Below are positions 1-13,106 of a stretch of 64,000 nt of DNA, in pieces; positions within the stretch are counted from its first letter, which is position 1, and each line of letters begins with the position of its first letter. This DNA comes from Volvox africanus. Its lineage: Eukaryota; Chlorophyta; Chlorophyceae; Chlamydomonadales; Volvocaceae. The notes under the pieces are model-generated. The model was given only the letters and a program-made list of their open reading frames with translations, searched no databases and had not been told where the DNA came from. The translations under genes were made by a program, and so were the position numbers. The stretch lies in assembly GCA_030268105.1 (NCBI GenBank), contig BSDZ01000008.1:1674001-1738000 (forward strand). Reading direction: 5' to 3'.

Positions 1-2387
1 TTAAGGTCCAGATTCAACGGCCGGATCTCCAAAAACACAGCCCCATCAGCAGTGACACGAATTGCGCGAACCGTCAATGTGTTTGGCAGCATCGCATCAT
101 TGCTGGCTCCATTCATAGTGCTGTCACTACTACTACTGCTGCTGCTGCTGCTACTGCTGCTACTGGAGGTGCTACTGTTAATGGTACTGCTGCTGCTACC
201 GCTGCTGCCTCCACCGCCGCTTGCGGCCATCCTGTGCACATCAGGGGCCCCACCCCGGGCAATCAGAATGCATGGAGGAGGAAGGCAGGAAATGACGGAC
301 AATGTTGGAGTTGGAGGAGGGGCAGGCTGGGGGAAAAGTAGGAGGGAAGGATGAAAGGGGGGATAAGATGAGTATCCTCGTCTGATGCGGTTACAAAGCC
401 GAAAGCCACATGGAAACGGTTGAAAGGAAGGAGGTGGTGCGTGATTTTCGCAGGAGGAAGATCACAGGCGCCAAGTACCGATCCCAACCCGTCCAAACAT
501 CTGACCGACGCTTACACACCGCTTTCCCCCTTTAACTCCAGATTGCTAGCCGAAACCCGCACACACGCACGTATACACTTACACACGTACCCACGTACCC
601 ACGTACACGGACAACATCCTTGCAAAACCCCCATCCAATCATCCACACGGCACTTACGAGAGGCGCCCAACGAACCCCGATGAGCCGGCACCCGTCGGTG
701 CCGAGTCGAGCATCCTCGCGTGTCCTACGTACGCTAACCCTTCACCCGCGAAACGCGTAGTGACTTCCTCCGCATCAAATAAGTCTATAGACGCGCTCCG
801 GACACCCTCTGATGGGGTATTGGAAACCGATTCTACAGCTGAATCCAGTGACGCCACAGCCGTGACGCCCGGCAAATGCAGTGACCTGGAAAGGGTATCC
901 GATACTGCGAGCATCCCATACATACCAGGGCCGGGTGATGGGGGTTACACGGCACGGCACGGCACGACACGACACGTGACATGCCGTACCTATAATTGCT
1001 CGACGTGATAGTAAATATGGCATCTCTCTGCTCGGTAACCATGAAAGGGTTTGTCCGGAAGGGCAACGAGTATGCAACTGTGTGTGTATGTTCTATTCTC
1101 TGACCCTGAGTGAGGGTTTGTTGTAGCGGTGGCGGTGGCGGTGGCGGTGGCGGTGGCGGTGGCGGTGGCGGTGGCGGTGGCGGTGGCGGTGGCGGTGTAA
1201 AAAGGTGGTCGTGGTGTTTTTGGCGGATGGCTGTGGTGTCCTTAACCCTAAGTGAAGGTATCCGTGAACGGTGACACCACTGGGCTGTGCACATGGCAGG
1301 TGGGCCTGATATGATAGACGAGAGTAGGCGATGATACGGGATCACGGCTTGCAAATTACATCTGGTCGCAAGAGTAAGAAAATGAAAATATGCAGCTCTG
1401 GCCACTGTCTGGCACTGGTGCTAGTGCGCATACTGTTAATTGTCGGTTCCACCTGAGGCGCTGTGACGATGGCAAGACTATTGCTGCCGCATCTCATGCA
1501 CCTCCGGTTTCGGGGGTCCACTGTCCATGGTCCGCTGCTACTGCTGCTGCTACTGCTGCTGCTGTTGATGCGACTGCTGCTGCTACTGCTGCTGCTATTG
1601 CGACTACTGCTGCTACGGCTGCTGCTACTGCTGCTACTGCTGCTCCTACTGCTGCTCCTACTGCTGCTGCGACGTACACGTCCACACCCAGACGGACTCA
1701 GCACGTAGCTCCTTCCTCTCTTCCCCTTTTGCAGGGGCCCAGCACTTTTCAATAGCTGTGGCGGTGTGCCATGGCCACACGTGCCATCCCCACACCATGA
1801 TAAAGCTCAGTACACCTACGCTGTACGGCTTTCCTGCAAGCTGTACCTGTACAGTGCTGTCGCAAGAGCTGTGGAGGGCTACCTGGATTCTTTTTTTTTG
1901 GAAGACCGCACCTGAAATACGGATATTCCTTCCGTACATGTGATTGTATATGTATATGTGATTTATGTTCATTACTTATTGATGCGAAAATCCTCGTTGT
2001 ATTGCATTGCATGGTAAAATATACGCACATCACATTTGGGCAAGGAAGATGTAAGGAAATGGTGGTGCGCGGGACTATTGTGCTAATTGGATCTCCCACC
2101 CTGCTCTGGCTCCGCCGTACTGGTTATGCCGAAAGCTGCGCTTTATGCAGACGCTCGACAGCCACTCGACTAGCCGTCAGAGGACTCTTACCTTGGCAGT
2201 GTCCTTTCCGGACTACCCGAAGGCCCTGGCACTTCGCGAAGCAGACGGATGGAAGAGTGATGCCCGCTGTGGTGCATACTGGATCATAATTTCCGCCGGA
2301 ACAGAAACCGCAACGGTAAAGTTCGCCACTGGCCAGGCCATTTAAGAGAGCTGTGAGCGCCACAGCGTTAAAGAGGCGCATGGCCAT
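1..2387 (-). CDS. Gene A (partial): 5' end of Kazal-protease-SRCR family member
   Basis: Three exons are visible: 2192-2387, 658-904 and the first part of exon 3, ending at 231 and running off the window. The start is the ATG at 2387, with a second ATG two codons on. It is followed by a hydrophobic signal peptide and a six-cysteine Kazal-type module (CGFC...DPVCTTAG...CFAKC...C). Exon 1 ends phase 1 at a GTAAGA donor and exon 2 ends phase 2 at GTAAGT, exactly as in genes B and C. Exon 2 carries the conserved block around GEGLAYVGHAR. Exon 3 opens with a Ser/Gly-rich run and then RAIRVTADGAVFLEIRP, which matches [15 protein letters not shown] in B. The protease and SRCR parts would lie left of the window. 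Exon 2's acceptor (after TCGCAG at 905) was chosen because it keeps the phase. Confidence 0.85.
1128..1198. repeat. GGTGGC hexanucleotide tract (gene A intron 1)
   Basis: About twelve copies of a six-base unit in the intron between exons 1 and 2 of gene A. On the minus strand it reads as poly-Pro or Thr-Ala, giving a false coding appearance. Confidence 0.95.
1536..1672. repeat. Imperfect CTG/CTA triplet tract (gene A intron 1)
   Basis: Irregular runs of CTGCTGCTACTG-type triplets in the same intron of gene A. The open frames over it (poly-Leu, poly-Ser, poly-Ala) are artefacts of the repeat. Confidence 0.9.
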
Positions 2388-3744
2388 GACCGCCTCGCGG
2401 TGTTACACCTAATTTCCGACCTAATGTACGGCTCCTAATTTAAGAATTAAAACATTCCTGCAAAATATAAAGAAATATGCAAGTATTGCTATTAGTGGCC
2501 TGCTGTATAAACGGACTTTCGATGCCAGGCTACGCGAAAGCTATCCACCTGCACTTAAAGCTCACGTTGCAAGCTTTTAGATTGGATTTAGAATGTGTTT
2601 ACACAATCGACGATGAGCTCGGATTCAGCAGACACATAAAGACATCCCGCTGTTATGGAAATCTGCACAGACAGTGAAGCTAAATTTTCATTTTCCAATT
2701 CTCAGTATATGAGGATAAAAACGAGACATTTCTGTGCTATTTCGGTTGTTGTGAGTGAGATCGAGCATTCATGTACTTTTTGTGGCGGGCGGATTGTGGT
2801 GGGCATGCACATACAAGCTCTGCGCATAAAGGATTGTAGAAGAACCGTAAAGCAATTCATATTCACAGTAAAATGTTAGATGTCCCAAAATAGCATGATA
2901 CAGTCGTTTGCGCAAACATCGGTTGTTTCCGTTTCCGTGTTGTGCCGTGCTGTACCCGCGGCGAATGCCCTTTCGTGGCTACAGCGATACCTTGTAAGCA
3001 ATAGGTATAGGTTAATAAATTTTGTGTGCTTGATTCTGTGTGTATTATCAGGAAACCAGTTGAAAGGTACACGTACTGGTAGCAAGGCGCGACTCACGGC
3101 GGCTCCCTGCGGCGCCCACGACAAGGAACATGCCGCGGCGTAGGAAAAAGCTGAGATGTAAGACAGAAGAAAAACGAAGCATAATGTTTTATCATAAGCA
3201 GCTACTGTTCATGTTCTCTTGAGGAATGAAGACTGGCCATTTAATTACGTCAGCAGCCCTTGATACTACAATAGTACAAGTGATATCATCGTATGCGTTG
3301 TGATTTCTTAAAAAGTTTATGATGTATTAAAATTACTTACGGCGCTGACACGAGTGTTTGGAATGCTCGCGAAAGTTACTTTCGTAGGACAACCTTCTGC
3401 CATGTACCGTTCTGCCTGAAAAGGGAGTGAGCATGACTTTGGCTACAGACCCGGACGTCTTAGCAAGCGTAACCAGATTCCTTTAACGCTAGCTGGTTGG
3501 AGATCATGATTTTACAATTGTATATACAACGTTAAAAGTGCGGCATGGAGAAAATGAAAAGGGATCAACTTTTTGATAGCGGGCAATGAGTGCGAGTATC
3601 ATATCTATTTGGGAGTGCTTAGAAGTTTCCTGATGGCGGCGGTTAAGGAACCGGAGCGCATCGCGCCTTATCGCGTAATAAGTCTTCCATGCATCCAAGC
3701 GAGGACGTACAGCGGCTCAAGCAAGCTTCTTGTACAAGCGTCTT

Positions 3745-3896
3745 GTACCCTGCTGCTGGCCTGACAAACTTATAATGTTAATGTTCCGGAGCCGGAGCTC
3801 AACGCACCGCCTGTAACCATGGAAAAATCATTTGCCTAATGAGCTCCGGCTCCGGAACATTAACATTATAAGTTTGTCAGGCCAGCAGCAGGGTAC
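3745..3896. repeat. Perfect 57-bp inverted repeat with 38-nt loop
   Basis: Left arm 3745-3801 and right arm 3840-3896 are exact reverse complements over 57 bp, starting GTACCCTGCTG and ending GGAGCTCA, with the loop at 3802-3839. A transcript would fold into a long perfect hairpin. It may be a foldback element or a small-RNA precursor. Confidence 0.95.
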
Positions 3897-5243
3897 TTAA
3901 CAGTAGTGTTTACAGCGCCTACCGTGTCACCGGCCATCTAAAACACATTCGTAAGCCGCCGACGTAAGCAAGCCGTCGCTCGTGCATCCGAAGCGACGCC
4001 GTCCATTTGCGGCAGGTGCTGGCAGACTCTTGCTTTTTACAACGACCAAGCACCGCTACCGGACATAGGCGTGCGTGCGATTATATACTACTAGGAATCG
4101 GACTGGAGAAATCTACGTTAGGACTTCAAGTTATTATTTCCAACAACTTCTAACGGAATCGCATAAACTTGCATGTATGTCAAATTACTGCCCATGCTTG
4201 GGTATGCATATATGCTGCTGGCTAGCTGTCCAGCAGTACTGTACCTGCAGTACGCGCACAGGGTGTTTTCCATGTCAATCATGTCATGGTTATAAGACGA
4301 TGAATATAATTACTTTTGAAACACGCACGATCTATCGAAATAATGTACAACAGTTGTGTATTCCTCATGCATGTACAGATTACATGGTATTTCTCATGTA
4401 TATACTGCCTGACCGGTGAGTAACTATTCCATATACATAGGTATTACAGTCCTTGGTGGGCTGCCGGCGGCGGTCTGGTGGTCGTTTGACAAGCCTGTGA
4501 TCTTCGTACCACCGTTCCCGACGCAGGCTCAGATACTTGCAGCCCCTCACTGCCTATTCCCGCACCCATATGTATGTCTATCCCCTTCCGCCATTTCCGC
4601 AACTCAAAAATGATTCGCACATACATGTATAGGAGGCCGTTATTTGTTGTGCACCAGTATATTTTCTGCATCTGGGGATGCGGCAACCGTTCAGGTTTGC
4701 TGCTGCTGGGATATACAGCAGTCAAACAAGTAGCTCAGTCCGTTGCCAAAACCGGCCATCTGAAAGCAAAGACTTTGAAAGCAAAGAATGTTGAACGCCA
4801 CAGCTTAGCAGCCAGTTCGTTCGCTCCGTGATTATCAGAAGGAAAACGGTGGAGGGTGGAAAGAATTGGCCACGCAACCCTGGCGTTTCATGGCTAGAAG
4901 CAAGGGGCATGGGAATGCCAGCAGTAGTGTGTTGGTGGGAACTGCATTCTCAATCATAACTCCATAAACGTTAGGTCATCATGATGAAGCACTCCACGAG
5001 TAAGGACACTACAGCTGATAATAGATCACCAAGAGCAACCCCAGTGTGTCCACGCCCCCCATACAGGTGCATTTAGATGGGATGGACCGTCCCCGTATGT
5101 ATATGGGAGGACGGGGCTGACGGCGACGGCAGGCACCTTGATGCCATCCACACGCCCCCTACGCTGTCATGACATATATACGATACCTACATGTATGCTC
5201 GTTATGAAAGATCTATGTATGACAGATGATACGTGATGGCGCA

Positions 5244-5606
5244 TCATGAGAACGGTACATGCGTGGTGGGAATGCTGAATTCCCGATTCTTTGTCCCTCC
5301 GACGAGTGAAGGCTGAACAATCGGACCTACTGACAAAGTAAGGGAGTGCTGCGTGGCTCCCTCGAAGCCGGAGATTAGAAGCGGTGGGCCCCCAATATTT
5401 GTACCATTTAAAATCTTAGCAAGGCAACGTTTTGACACGCACTGATACGGAAGCTCCCTGGCCATGCGGAGTGCAAGCAAGGTGCTTACTGACATATGCA
5501 TTACTGGCTTCCCAAACCCGATTAGGTGAAGAAGCTGCAATAGCTGTATGACGGTTGGGCTGTCGATGCATGACTGCCTGTCAGCTTCAGTCCCAAGCTG
5601 TTGCAT
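5244..5606 (-). other. Unrecognised 120-codon open frame
   Basis: An ATG-started frame with balanced composition, no low-complexity run and helical-looking stretches (PTVIQLLQLLHLIGFG). No domain is recognised and no convincing neighbouring exons were found. It could be chance, a mobile-element remnant or an isolated gene. Confidence 0.15.
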
Positions 5607-7729
5607 GCCGATCGATCCATTTGCTACTTTGGCTATCCTGAGCTTATCACCTAAGAATGGGGTCGTTCAGGATTAATCATAACCCAATCTCCCTTGATCC
5701 TTACCCTTGAGGAGTGCTTGCTCTGTCAACGGCCATCTTTGGGTGGTTTTATTATAGCCAGCTTACAGATGGCTGCTGGCATCCGAGAGGAAGCCGGCCT
5801 TTCCGCCAGCTGCAAGCCACTCAGTTAAAGCAATTTTGACTTGAGATTTATGCACGTGATGACTTCATATGTCGATTTGTCTAAGGACATCAAGGTTGCA
5901 GCTAGCGCCAGAGGCGGAGGTTAGTGAATGTGACCGCGACCTCAGACCGGGAATAGAGACTGTAACGCAGACAATCTGCCAGATTCTGCTGAACGACGAC
6001 GACGACGCTGGTGGTGAGCGCGAAATCCAACAAATATATGCTGAAGTCGATAGAGGTGATGTGAATGGCTATCTAGCAGCAACAGGGAGAAGCAGGGCAC
6101 CGTAGGTTGGAGTACATACGCCGCTGGTGACGAATGCAACTCTGTAACGCTTACACGCAGACAGACAGGCACAATCCTAGGGGGCGGGGCGGCGCCCATC
6201 GTGCTGGAGCCAGCAAAATGATGATATCCATCCACAGGGATCGCGTTGCCCACCGACCTTAAATTTTTACCGATTGAAACTGGTACGAGTAGAACATTAT
6301 CGGTAAATAGAAGTGGAAGCGATCAAGGGAGGTGCGCGGGGGGGGAAACGAGGTGGAACTTGATTGCGACGACGTGTGCTTTATGCATGTATTTGCAAAT
6401 AGTAAGAAAGGAAATATTATTGGAAATCAAGAAAAGACCTCGCCTTTATATGATATGTATATATACGTATGGGAGATGTGGTGCTTCACAACAAGCCCAG
6501 CTATCCTTGTGAAGTTATCTTAGCGAGCGGAAACCCACCTTGTTGGTGGTGTCATAAGACACCGGTTTCGAGCACCTGCCTGTGTGGTGACGTATATGCC
6601 GCAGTGGGTTTTACCAGTGGACGCTATCGCAGAGTAACGCGAGATCTTATCCCAGTTAAACCTTAAAAAACCTAAAATAATGCAGTATAATGAATGTTCT
6701 TTTCAATCCTGGGATAAATGACGCATGAAAACTATGGAAGCCTGTGCACAAGACCAAATGACAAATGAATTTTTAATTATGACTTATTCATATTTGACGA
6801 TTTGAACAGTAGTTAGGGAAAATCGAAAAAAGCTCATAATAATTTCGTACACTGCTTACTAAATGAAGTTTACGTTTGTGTGAGGCGTAGCCGGACGAAC
6901 GACCTCTCAGAGGGCTCTGACAGCGTGTGTGAAATCATAGGCTAAAACTCAATTCCAATTTTAATAGACAAGAGATCGCGCGTTCGTTATACAGCGATTC
7001 TGGATCGAGGGTAGTTCCTCACCTTTATGTCGTCAGCAGTCTGGAACACACACTGGAAGGAGATGTGATTGATAAGAAATAAAAAACTTTTCCTGTGTTA
7101 GAGTTTAATGAGGGTTCTCAGCTTTGACATCAGGAATGAACTTGTACTGGTATTCGCCATTAACATTACCGACTACTGGCAGCACTATCCTGCGTAACTT
7201 TGACCACTTATTACAGTAAGTAGTTTTTTGTAAAATTGAAGGAAAAGAAAATTGCAGAGCATGCTATCAGGTCCTGACATGCTGGCATGCTGCTCCTTGC
7301 TGCGGGGGCCTGCTGGGGCCACCAACATGCATGATGACATTCCCGACATAGCGGACATGCCATCAGGTCGTTGTGTTTTTGACTTCACGGAATCCTGTTT
7401 GGATATGATGTACAGTAGCCGTATCAAGGATGGAATACGTGAGCCTAAGCGAGTGCGCGGCTCTGCCGAGTTCAATTCTATTGACAGCATATCAAAAATC
7501 GTTCTGGCAACGCCCTTCTAATCCTAAATACGCGCTCTACTTAAGTTGATATATATAAGATATGGGTTGGATTACTCTTTATAACCTTGCCCATCCATCC
7601 ATCACGCACAGATGATCCCGCCTGACTCCAACAGCAGCTTCAGAAGTCTCCAGATGTACCAGGATCGACCAGTATGGACAGGCATCATTGACTTTCCTTA
7701 CTGGATGGCTAGCATTTCAAAACAAGAAC

Positions 7730-7839
7730 TCCTTCCCTCCTTCCCTCCTTCCCTCCTTCCCTCCTTCCCTCCTTCCCTCCTTCCCTCCTTCCCTCCTTCC
7801 CTCCTTCCCTCCTTCCCTCCTTCCCTCCTTCCCTCCTTT
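7730..7839. repeat. CCCTCCTT octanucleotide tract
   Basis: About thirteen near-perfect copies of an 8-bp polypyrimidine unit in the A-B spacer. Confidence 0.95.
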
Positions 7840-8641
7840 CCTTCTTTTTCCACTTCTTTTGTAGTGGGGAGCGGAATCCGAGTTTTTCTTTGTCTTAGCC
7901 GACCATGGTAGGTTGTCTTTTTACTTATCAGCTTTGTAACAGCCTAACAGCCTACTTGGTGACTTGGGAGAGGCAACTAAACCCGTAATGGAGGTGTTGA
8001 TAAACACTGGGGTATTCCCTTGGGGATAAATAGTCGCTTGCAGTGCGACAAAAGGCACAGATTATAGGAGTATTATACACTCAGATTAGGGCTAGCATTG
8101 GAAGAGTCATCTAGACGATTAACGATACAGATCTGACGGTACACGGACATATGTGTACGGGGTATTACAGCCATAGCCGTAACCGTGTACTGTATGTACG
8201 TACTAGTGTAAAGATGTAATATGTATGTTATACAGTAAGTGCCTTTATAATATTAGGCGTAATATTAGCATACACATACAATACACATCATGTCATGATG
8301 CCCTATAACACGTATAGAGGCACACGCAACGAATGATGAACACGCACGATGAGTAAAAGGACATACACCTGCCCGTATATACGTTCATGTCTACCGTATC
8401 CTTGTTGGTATCCTTCTTACTTCCATCCCCGGTCCATTACCCGAGGTGCTACCTTTGAAGCAGCCGAGGCAGGCGGCGCACGACTGACAGGTACATACCG
8501 GTCCCATACTCACATGCATCAGAACGAGCAACAATTGCGTGGGCAATCAACGTTAGCAGACCGATGTGATATCCCCTGCAGCTTCTGGATGCCCCCATGG
8601 ATGTATATACACATATGTATACATGTACTACTAAACCGTGC

Positions 8642-8700
8642 GTTCCCCCCTGCGCTGTGGTTCGGCCCGGTCAGGGCCCCAGGTGCTTGTCCTCCTTATA
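8642..8700 (+). repeat. Copy 1 of ~90-bp dispersed repeat (truncated)
   Basis: Contains the CGCTGTGGTTCGGCCCGG start, then GTCAGGGCCCC and GTGCTTGTCCT, but lacks the GGCAAGTCGCCCAC end. Followed by a small palindrome (TATAGCCCTGA/TCAGGGCTATA). Confidence 0.8.
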
Positions 8701-11413
8701 TTTATAGCCCTGATTCAGGGCTATAAAAGAACAAGCCGCTACCGGAGATTCGCGATTTACAGGGGTGGCATTTGTTTACAATTTAGGTGTTGCCCCTTAA
8801 TTCAAGCTCCGAGCGAAATTGATACGGATAATTTAAGACCAACTAAAAACAATTTCGAAAACCACTATCTAAATTTTCTATACCTCTTTTTCTCCATGCT
8901 GTGGTACAATCGTAAATTGTGTGGCTAGGAAGCTGGAAAACACCTAACTATTGGAAAGCATAATGGGTTTACGTAGGGGGAAAGGGAACATGCTATTGGA
9001 GCCTTTTATTGCTGTGTCGTACGGTATCGGGAGTAATGACCATTCGTCTGTGAACCTTACGACCCAACGATGGCTCCGGACACAACCAAAATGGAAACGC
9101 GTATTTTAACGTATGAATGATAAAAAGATATGGATATGGTGCCAATAAATGATTTCACAAGTTACTTTCTAACTGTCCTTGGAGGTGTATATACTGGCGC
9201 CTGCGTATCTGCCGTACAAAGTTATGCCCCTTGCGTGCCTACATTACATGGCCGCCTCCTAGCGGCTCTGTCGTACACGCTGTATAACTCAACAGCAATG
9301 TTATTTCATCCGTGGTATGATGGGACGACATCCATATGATAGAACATAAAATGCTTTTATTAGGCGGCATCATTAACTGCGGGCCTTGATTGCACTCAGC
9401 CGGGTATGAAGCGCAAATCAAGCCTTCCATTGTCTGGTGTACGGTTTAGAGCAGAAAGCCAGTACAGGTGCCGGCACAATGAGAGATCCGCACGACAATC
9501 AAGCAGTACAATGGATTTCAAGCAAATTGACATTAACAGCGCGCGCTGATTGTGCCGTACAAACAAATAAATGTAGCTGCTGTAATGGATGCATGCGCAC
9601 ATAAATGGTTTATATACATTGCCTGGATTGCGTAATCAGTCTCTCTCTCTTGCGCAAGGTATGCCCTGCGTGGCTCGATAACGTGTCGATCTGTCAAAAG
9701 GCACCGCCGCCGTCCTCAATCCCTCCAATCATCAATCCGTGCGTGCAACTACAGTTGAGACGCGCCAAGCAAGAATCCAATACTCAACGAACCACCGAAC
9801 AAACAGGATTGTTAATGGCGCCTCACTCCGTTGCTTACATAAGGCATGGCATGGCACGCGGTAGACTCAGAAACATGCAGCTGTAGCAGATCGAGTGAGT
9901 CAAGTAAATATCTTGGCGAAATTTATCTTCTTAGGTTTTCGACAGTTCACGCATACATCATAGCCACGCATAAACGGGGGGCCTAAACGAGCTGATACAG
10001 AGCTAAACGTGTCTGCACGTACGAGCAACCGACATGAAGAGGTAATAAAGCCATAAGTTCTGCCGGTTGGTGACGCAGCAGGCTGCGTTCACCATTCGAC
10101 CCACATTTCAATCCTTTATCCACCCCGGTCACAATTGGCAACAGCAAGCGATAGGCAGGCAAGCAGACAGACAGACAGACAGACAGACAGACAGCACATA
10201 TAAGTTTGGGACGTAGATAGGGTACATACACATACAACGATTCACGCAGCTGCATGTATGCTTCGTGCCGCGTATAGAATGAACATGCGGAGCGAAAGTA
10301 TGCAGTCCCAACGACTTAGCTGCTCTCCGACTTTGTTCATAAAAGCCATTCTTAGCTCTGCAAGTACACCACCAAGATTAATTTCATGTCTGTAGCAGTC
10401 GTACAAAGTGAAGCAGTGCATCCGGTATTATAGGCATTGTGTGCAAAGTCCCAGTACTTGGTATCCATCACGATCCTTCACGATCTATCAAAATGTTATA
10501 ATCCAGATCCAGATCCAGATCCAGATCCAGATAGACACGCTTCCAGGCCCAGATCCGCATCCAAACGCAAATTCGGACACGCGCATTGTAAGGTATCTTG
10601 CATGCCCTTGTATGTCACTACCGCCATATCAATGTAGGTATATACATATGAGAAACACCAGCAAGGACAGCTCTTTTTCTTCTGTAGCAACTTCATCGAA
10701 CTTCGTTCACAGTTTTATTTGGGATTGAATGGTGCCCCCAATAATTCTGACCGAAAACAAAATCCCATTCCACAGTTTAGATGCAGCAAAGAAATATCCT
10801 GCGCACGCAACAATAAGATGCCATATAATTAAAATATGATATCGTATAGATATCTCATCGGTTCTCTGTCCACGACTCATAAAAAATCCAGCAGGATTTT
10901 CCGGACGGCGTTAACCTCCTCGCTTCGCTTTTGCCCCACCTACCCTTTTCATCCGAATGGCTTCCGTCTCCCGTTTTTATCTCTAGATTCTTCCGTGATC
11001 CAGAATAATGAGGACTCGTTGGAATAACGGTAGCCCAGGCGGAGGAACTCAGCGTAAGAGAATATTTTGAGAGAATTCGAATTAATATAGGTTTTGTGTC
11101 GACTAATACGTAAAAAGACCAAGCTGTGCTGCTCCGTTTAGTGTCGGGAAAACGCAGTTGGCGGATGATGCGTAGTTACCCAAGTACAGTCGTCGTCGCA
11201 TCCGTATAATGATGGATTGTAGCAGATTGGTGGTTATTGGGTGGTTAGTGCTGTGGACAGATGGTGGTCCACCAGCAGTGATGTCGGTGTGTGTGTGTGT
11301 GTGTGTGTGTGACAGGAGCTCAAGGTCGCTGGATCTGGTGGTGGTGGTCGAAATGTGTATAGGGTGAGTAGCTGGGTAACTGGGTGGGTGCGGCGAGGAC
11401 GCGATGGATGGTT

Positions 11414-13106
11414 TCAACCCGACGAGGATGTCACGTTGCTGCAAAACGCGCCAGCATCGCGACTGTTGGGGGCAAGACATGAGAAGGGCGAACAGAACGA
11501 AAGGCCGGGGTGGATCAAGGGTTCAAGAATGCTCCCTCATGCATTCTTTGACGGAATTCAGCAAACGCCGAAGGCTGATACAATTGCCCAAATAGATCGA
11601 CACCCCGCGTTGGCACCATTCGCAAACATTTATATGAAATTAGCTTTCTCTCGTGGTCGTGGTCGTGGTGGTCGTGGTGGTCGTGGTGGTCGTGGTGGTG
11701 GTGGTGGTGGTGGTGTCAGGTTCCTCGGGAAATGGGGGCACTTCTTTAAACGGCACCCAGAGCAGCATCTACTCACCAACCAACGTGATCCCCACTCACG
11801 CAACGTATTGCTAGATGGTCGGAAAATTCAAACTGACCTGTGGTCAAGGCAGCTCAGCTTCACAGCGACATGGCCGCCATTGGGACACGAGTCCAGGTTT
11901 GTGTCCGTGCCCCGGCAGTCCACCTGGGAGAGCCATACCCGCATATCCGGGGGGCCTTGCGGGAAGGGCCCTATGGTTGCGTCCATGAGCGTACGGCCAG
12001 TGGGACCCACGGCCCATCCCTGGACATATCCGAGTTGCCTGAGGTTGAGATTGCAGATAAAGCCAAGATATCCGTTGTTGAGAGCTGTCCACATAGAGGA
12101 GGAGGTGTACATGAGAGTGTACCCATCCGATAACTTGCTATATAGTTTTGTGTATAAGAAAGTGTCCCTTGGACGTGCCAAGGGACGAAATTTGCACAGA
12201 GCCCCCCCACGCAGCACACACCATGGTTTTTGGACCAATGATTTGTAATGACAGCATTCAAGTTTCCGTCCTTCATTCGAGTTCCGTACGTACAGGCAGC
12301 AGTGGATAGGGGGCGGGCGGCGATTACACACTTTCCAGCAGGCGCGTACGGGCGCATAAGAACAAGTTGATCATTTAGTGAGATGCGTGACGTTTTTTCG
12401 GGGATGTTAATTGGATGCGTGTATTGACGATTGAGTGCTACGCGTGAGTGGTTTACAATGATGATGGTTTGGAGTGTGCTGCACTCCAAAAAAAGCCATG
12501 CAGTCCTCCTGCCTGATGTTGTAAACTTCTCTTCCGCGACACCGCAAGATGCGAGGGAAGGTTAGTTATAAGTCGAGATCTGGGAAACTCAGGGCCCTAT
12601 GGAGATCTATCAGGTAGGAGAGCAACATGTGGGTTATCATCCCCTTATTTTTTTTCCTTAAGGGCTCTTGAGAAAGGTCAAGCTGTGAAGGGCTGTTAAG
12701 GGCTCATGAGGTAGGAGGTAACGACAACTAATACTTGTTAAGGCTACAGCGGACACCAAATGTTGATTAGTTATGTGCTAATATAAAATAAAAATATGAA
12801 TCCCATAATTATGCAATAACTGTGAGACATTTTTTCGGTAGATATTCAGGTTACCTCCGGGGTTGTATGCAGCATGCAAGGTAATTTTGAATGACGAGGG
12901 ATATCCTTAAAACACAGATATATAAAAAATATTTATTATCATGTGGGACATAAATGGGGCTTCTCCTTACCTGCAGACAACCGTCGCGTCTGCGTCGTCC
13001 CAACCGTCGCTGCACACCGTACCCCACACGCCCGCCCTGCAGATTTGCAAGGTCCCCTCGGCGGGCGTGCGCCCCGCAACCAACCGCACGCCTCCCAGAT
13101 TATTGC
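11414..13106 (-). CDS. Gene B exons 29-31: SRCR domain 7 and C-terminus
   Basis: Exons 12971-13106, 11838-12038 and 11414-11462 encode [46 protein letters not shown] (phase-2 intron), [25 protein letters not shown] and a short tail, NVTSSSG, ending at TGA (11414-11416). The terminal exon is short but puts the last SRCR cysteine in the standard place. A GGT/CGT-rich repeat lies in the intron before it (11652-11715). Confidence 0.8.

Larger units (their letters stand above)
2388..11413. other. Intergenic spacer between genes A and B
   Basis: No gene recognised over about 9 kb. It holds a perfect inverted repeat (3745-3896), a CCCTCCTT tract (7730-7839), a copy of the ~90-bp dispersed repeat (8642-8700), and short ACAG, ATCCAG and GT tracts. 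Open frames here are short and lack recognisable domains. The longest, 5244-5606 minus (120 codons), is noted separately. Confidence 0.6.

Noticed and set aside
833..1405. Minus-strand frame with a long poly-Pro run
   Set aside because: Generated by the GGTGGC tract in gene A intron 1; it does not join the neighbouring exons in phase.
11355..12248. 297-codon plus-strand frame with Arg/Gly repeats
   Set aside because: Runs antisense to gene B exons 30 and 31 and through a CGTGGT repeat; no domain.
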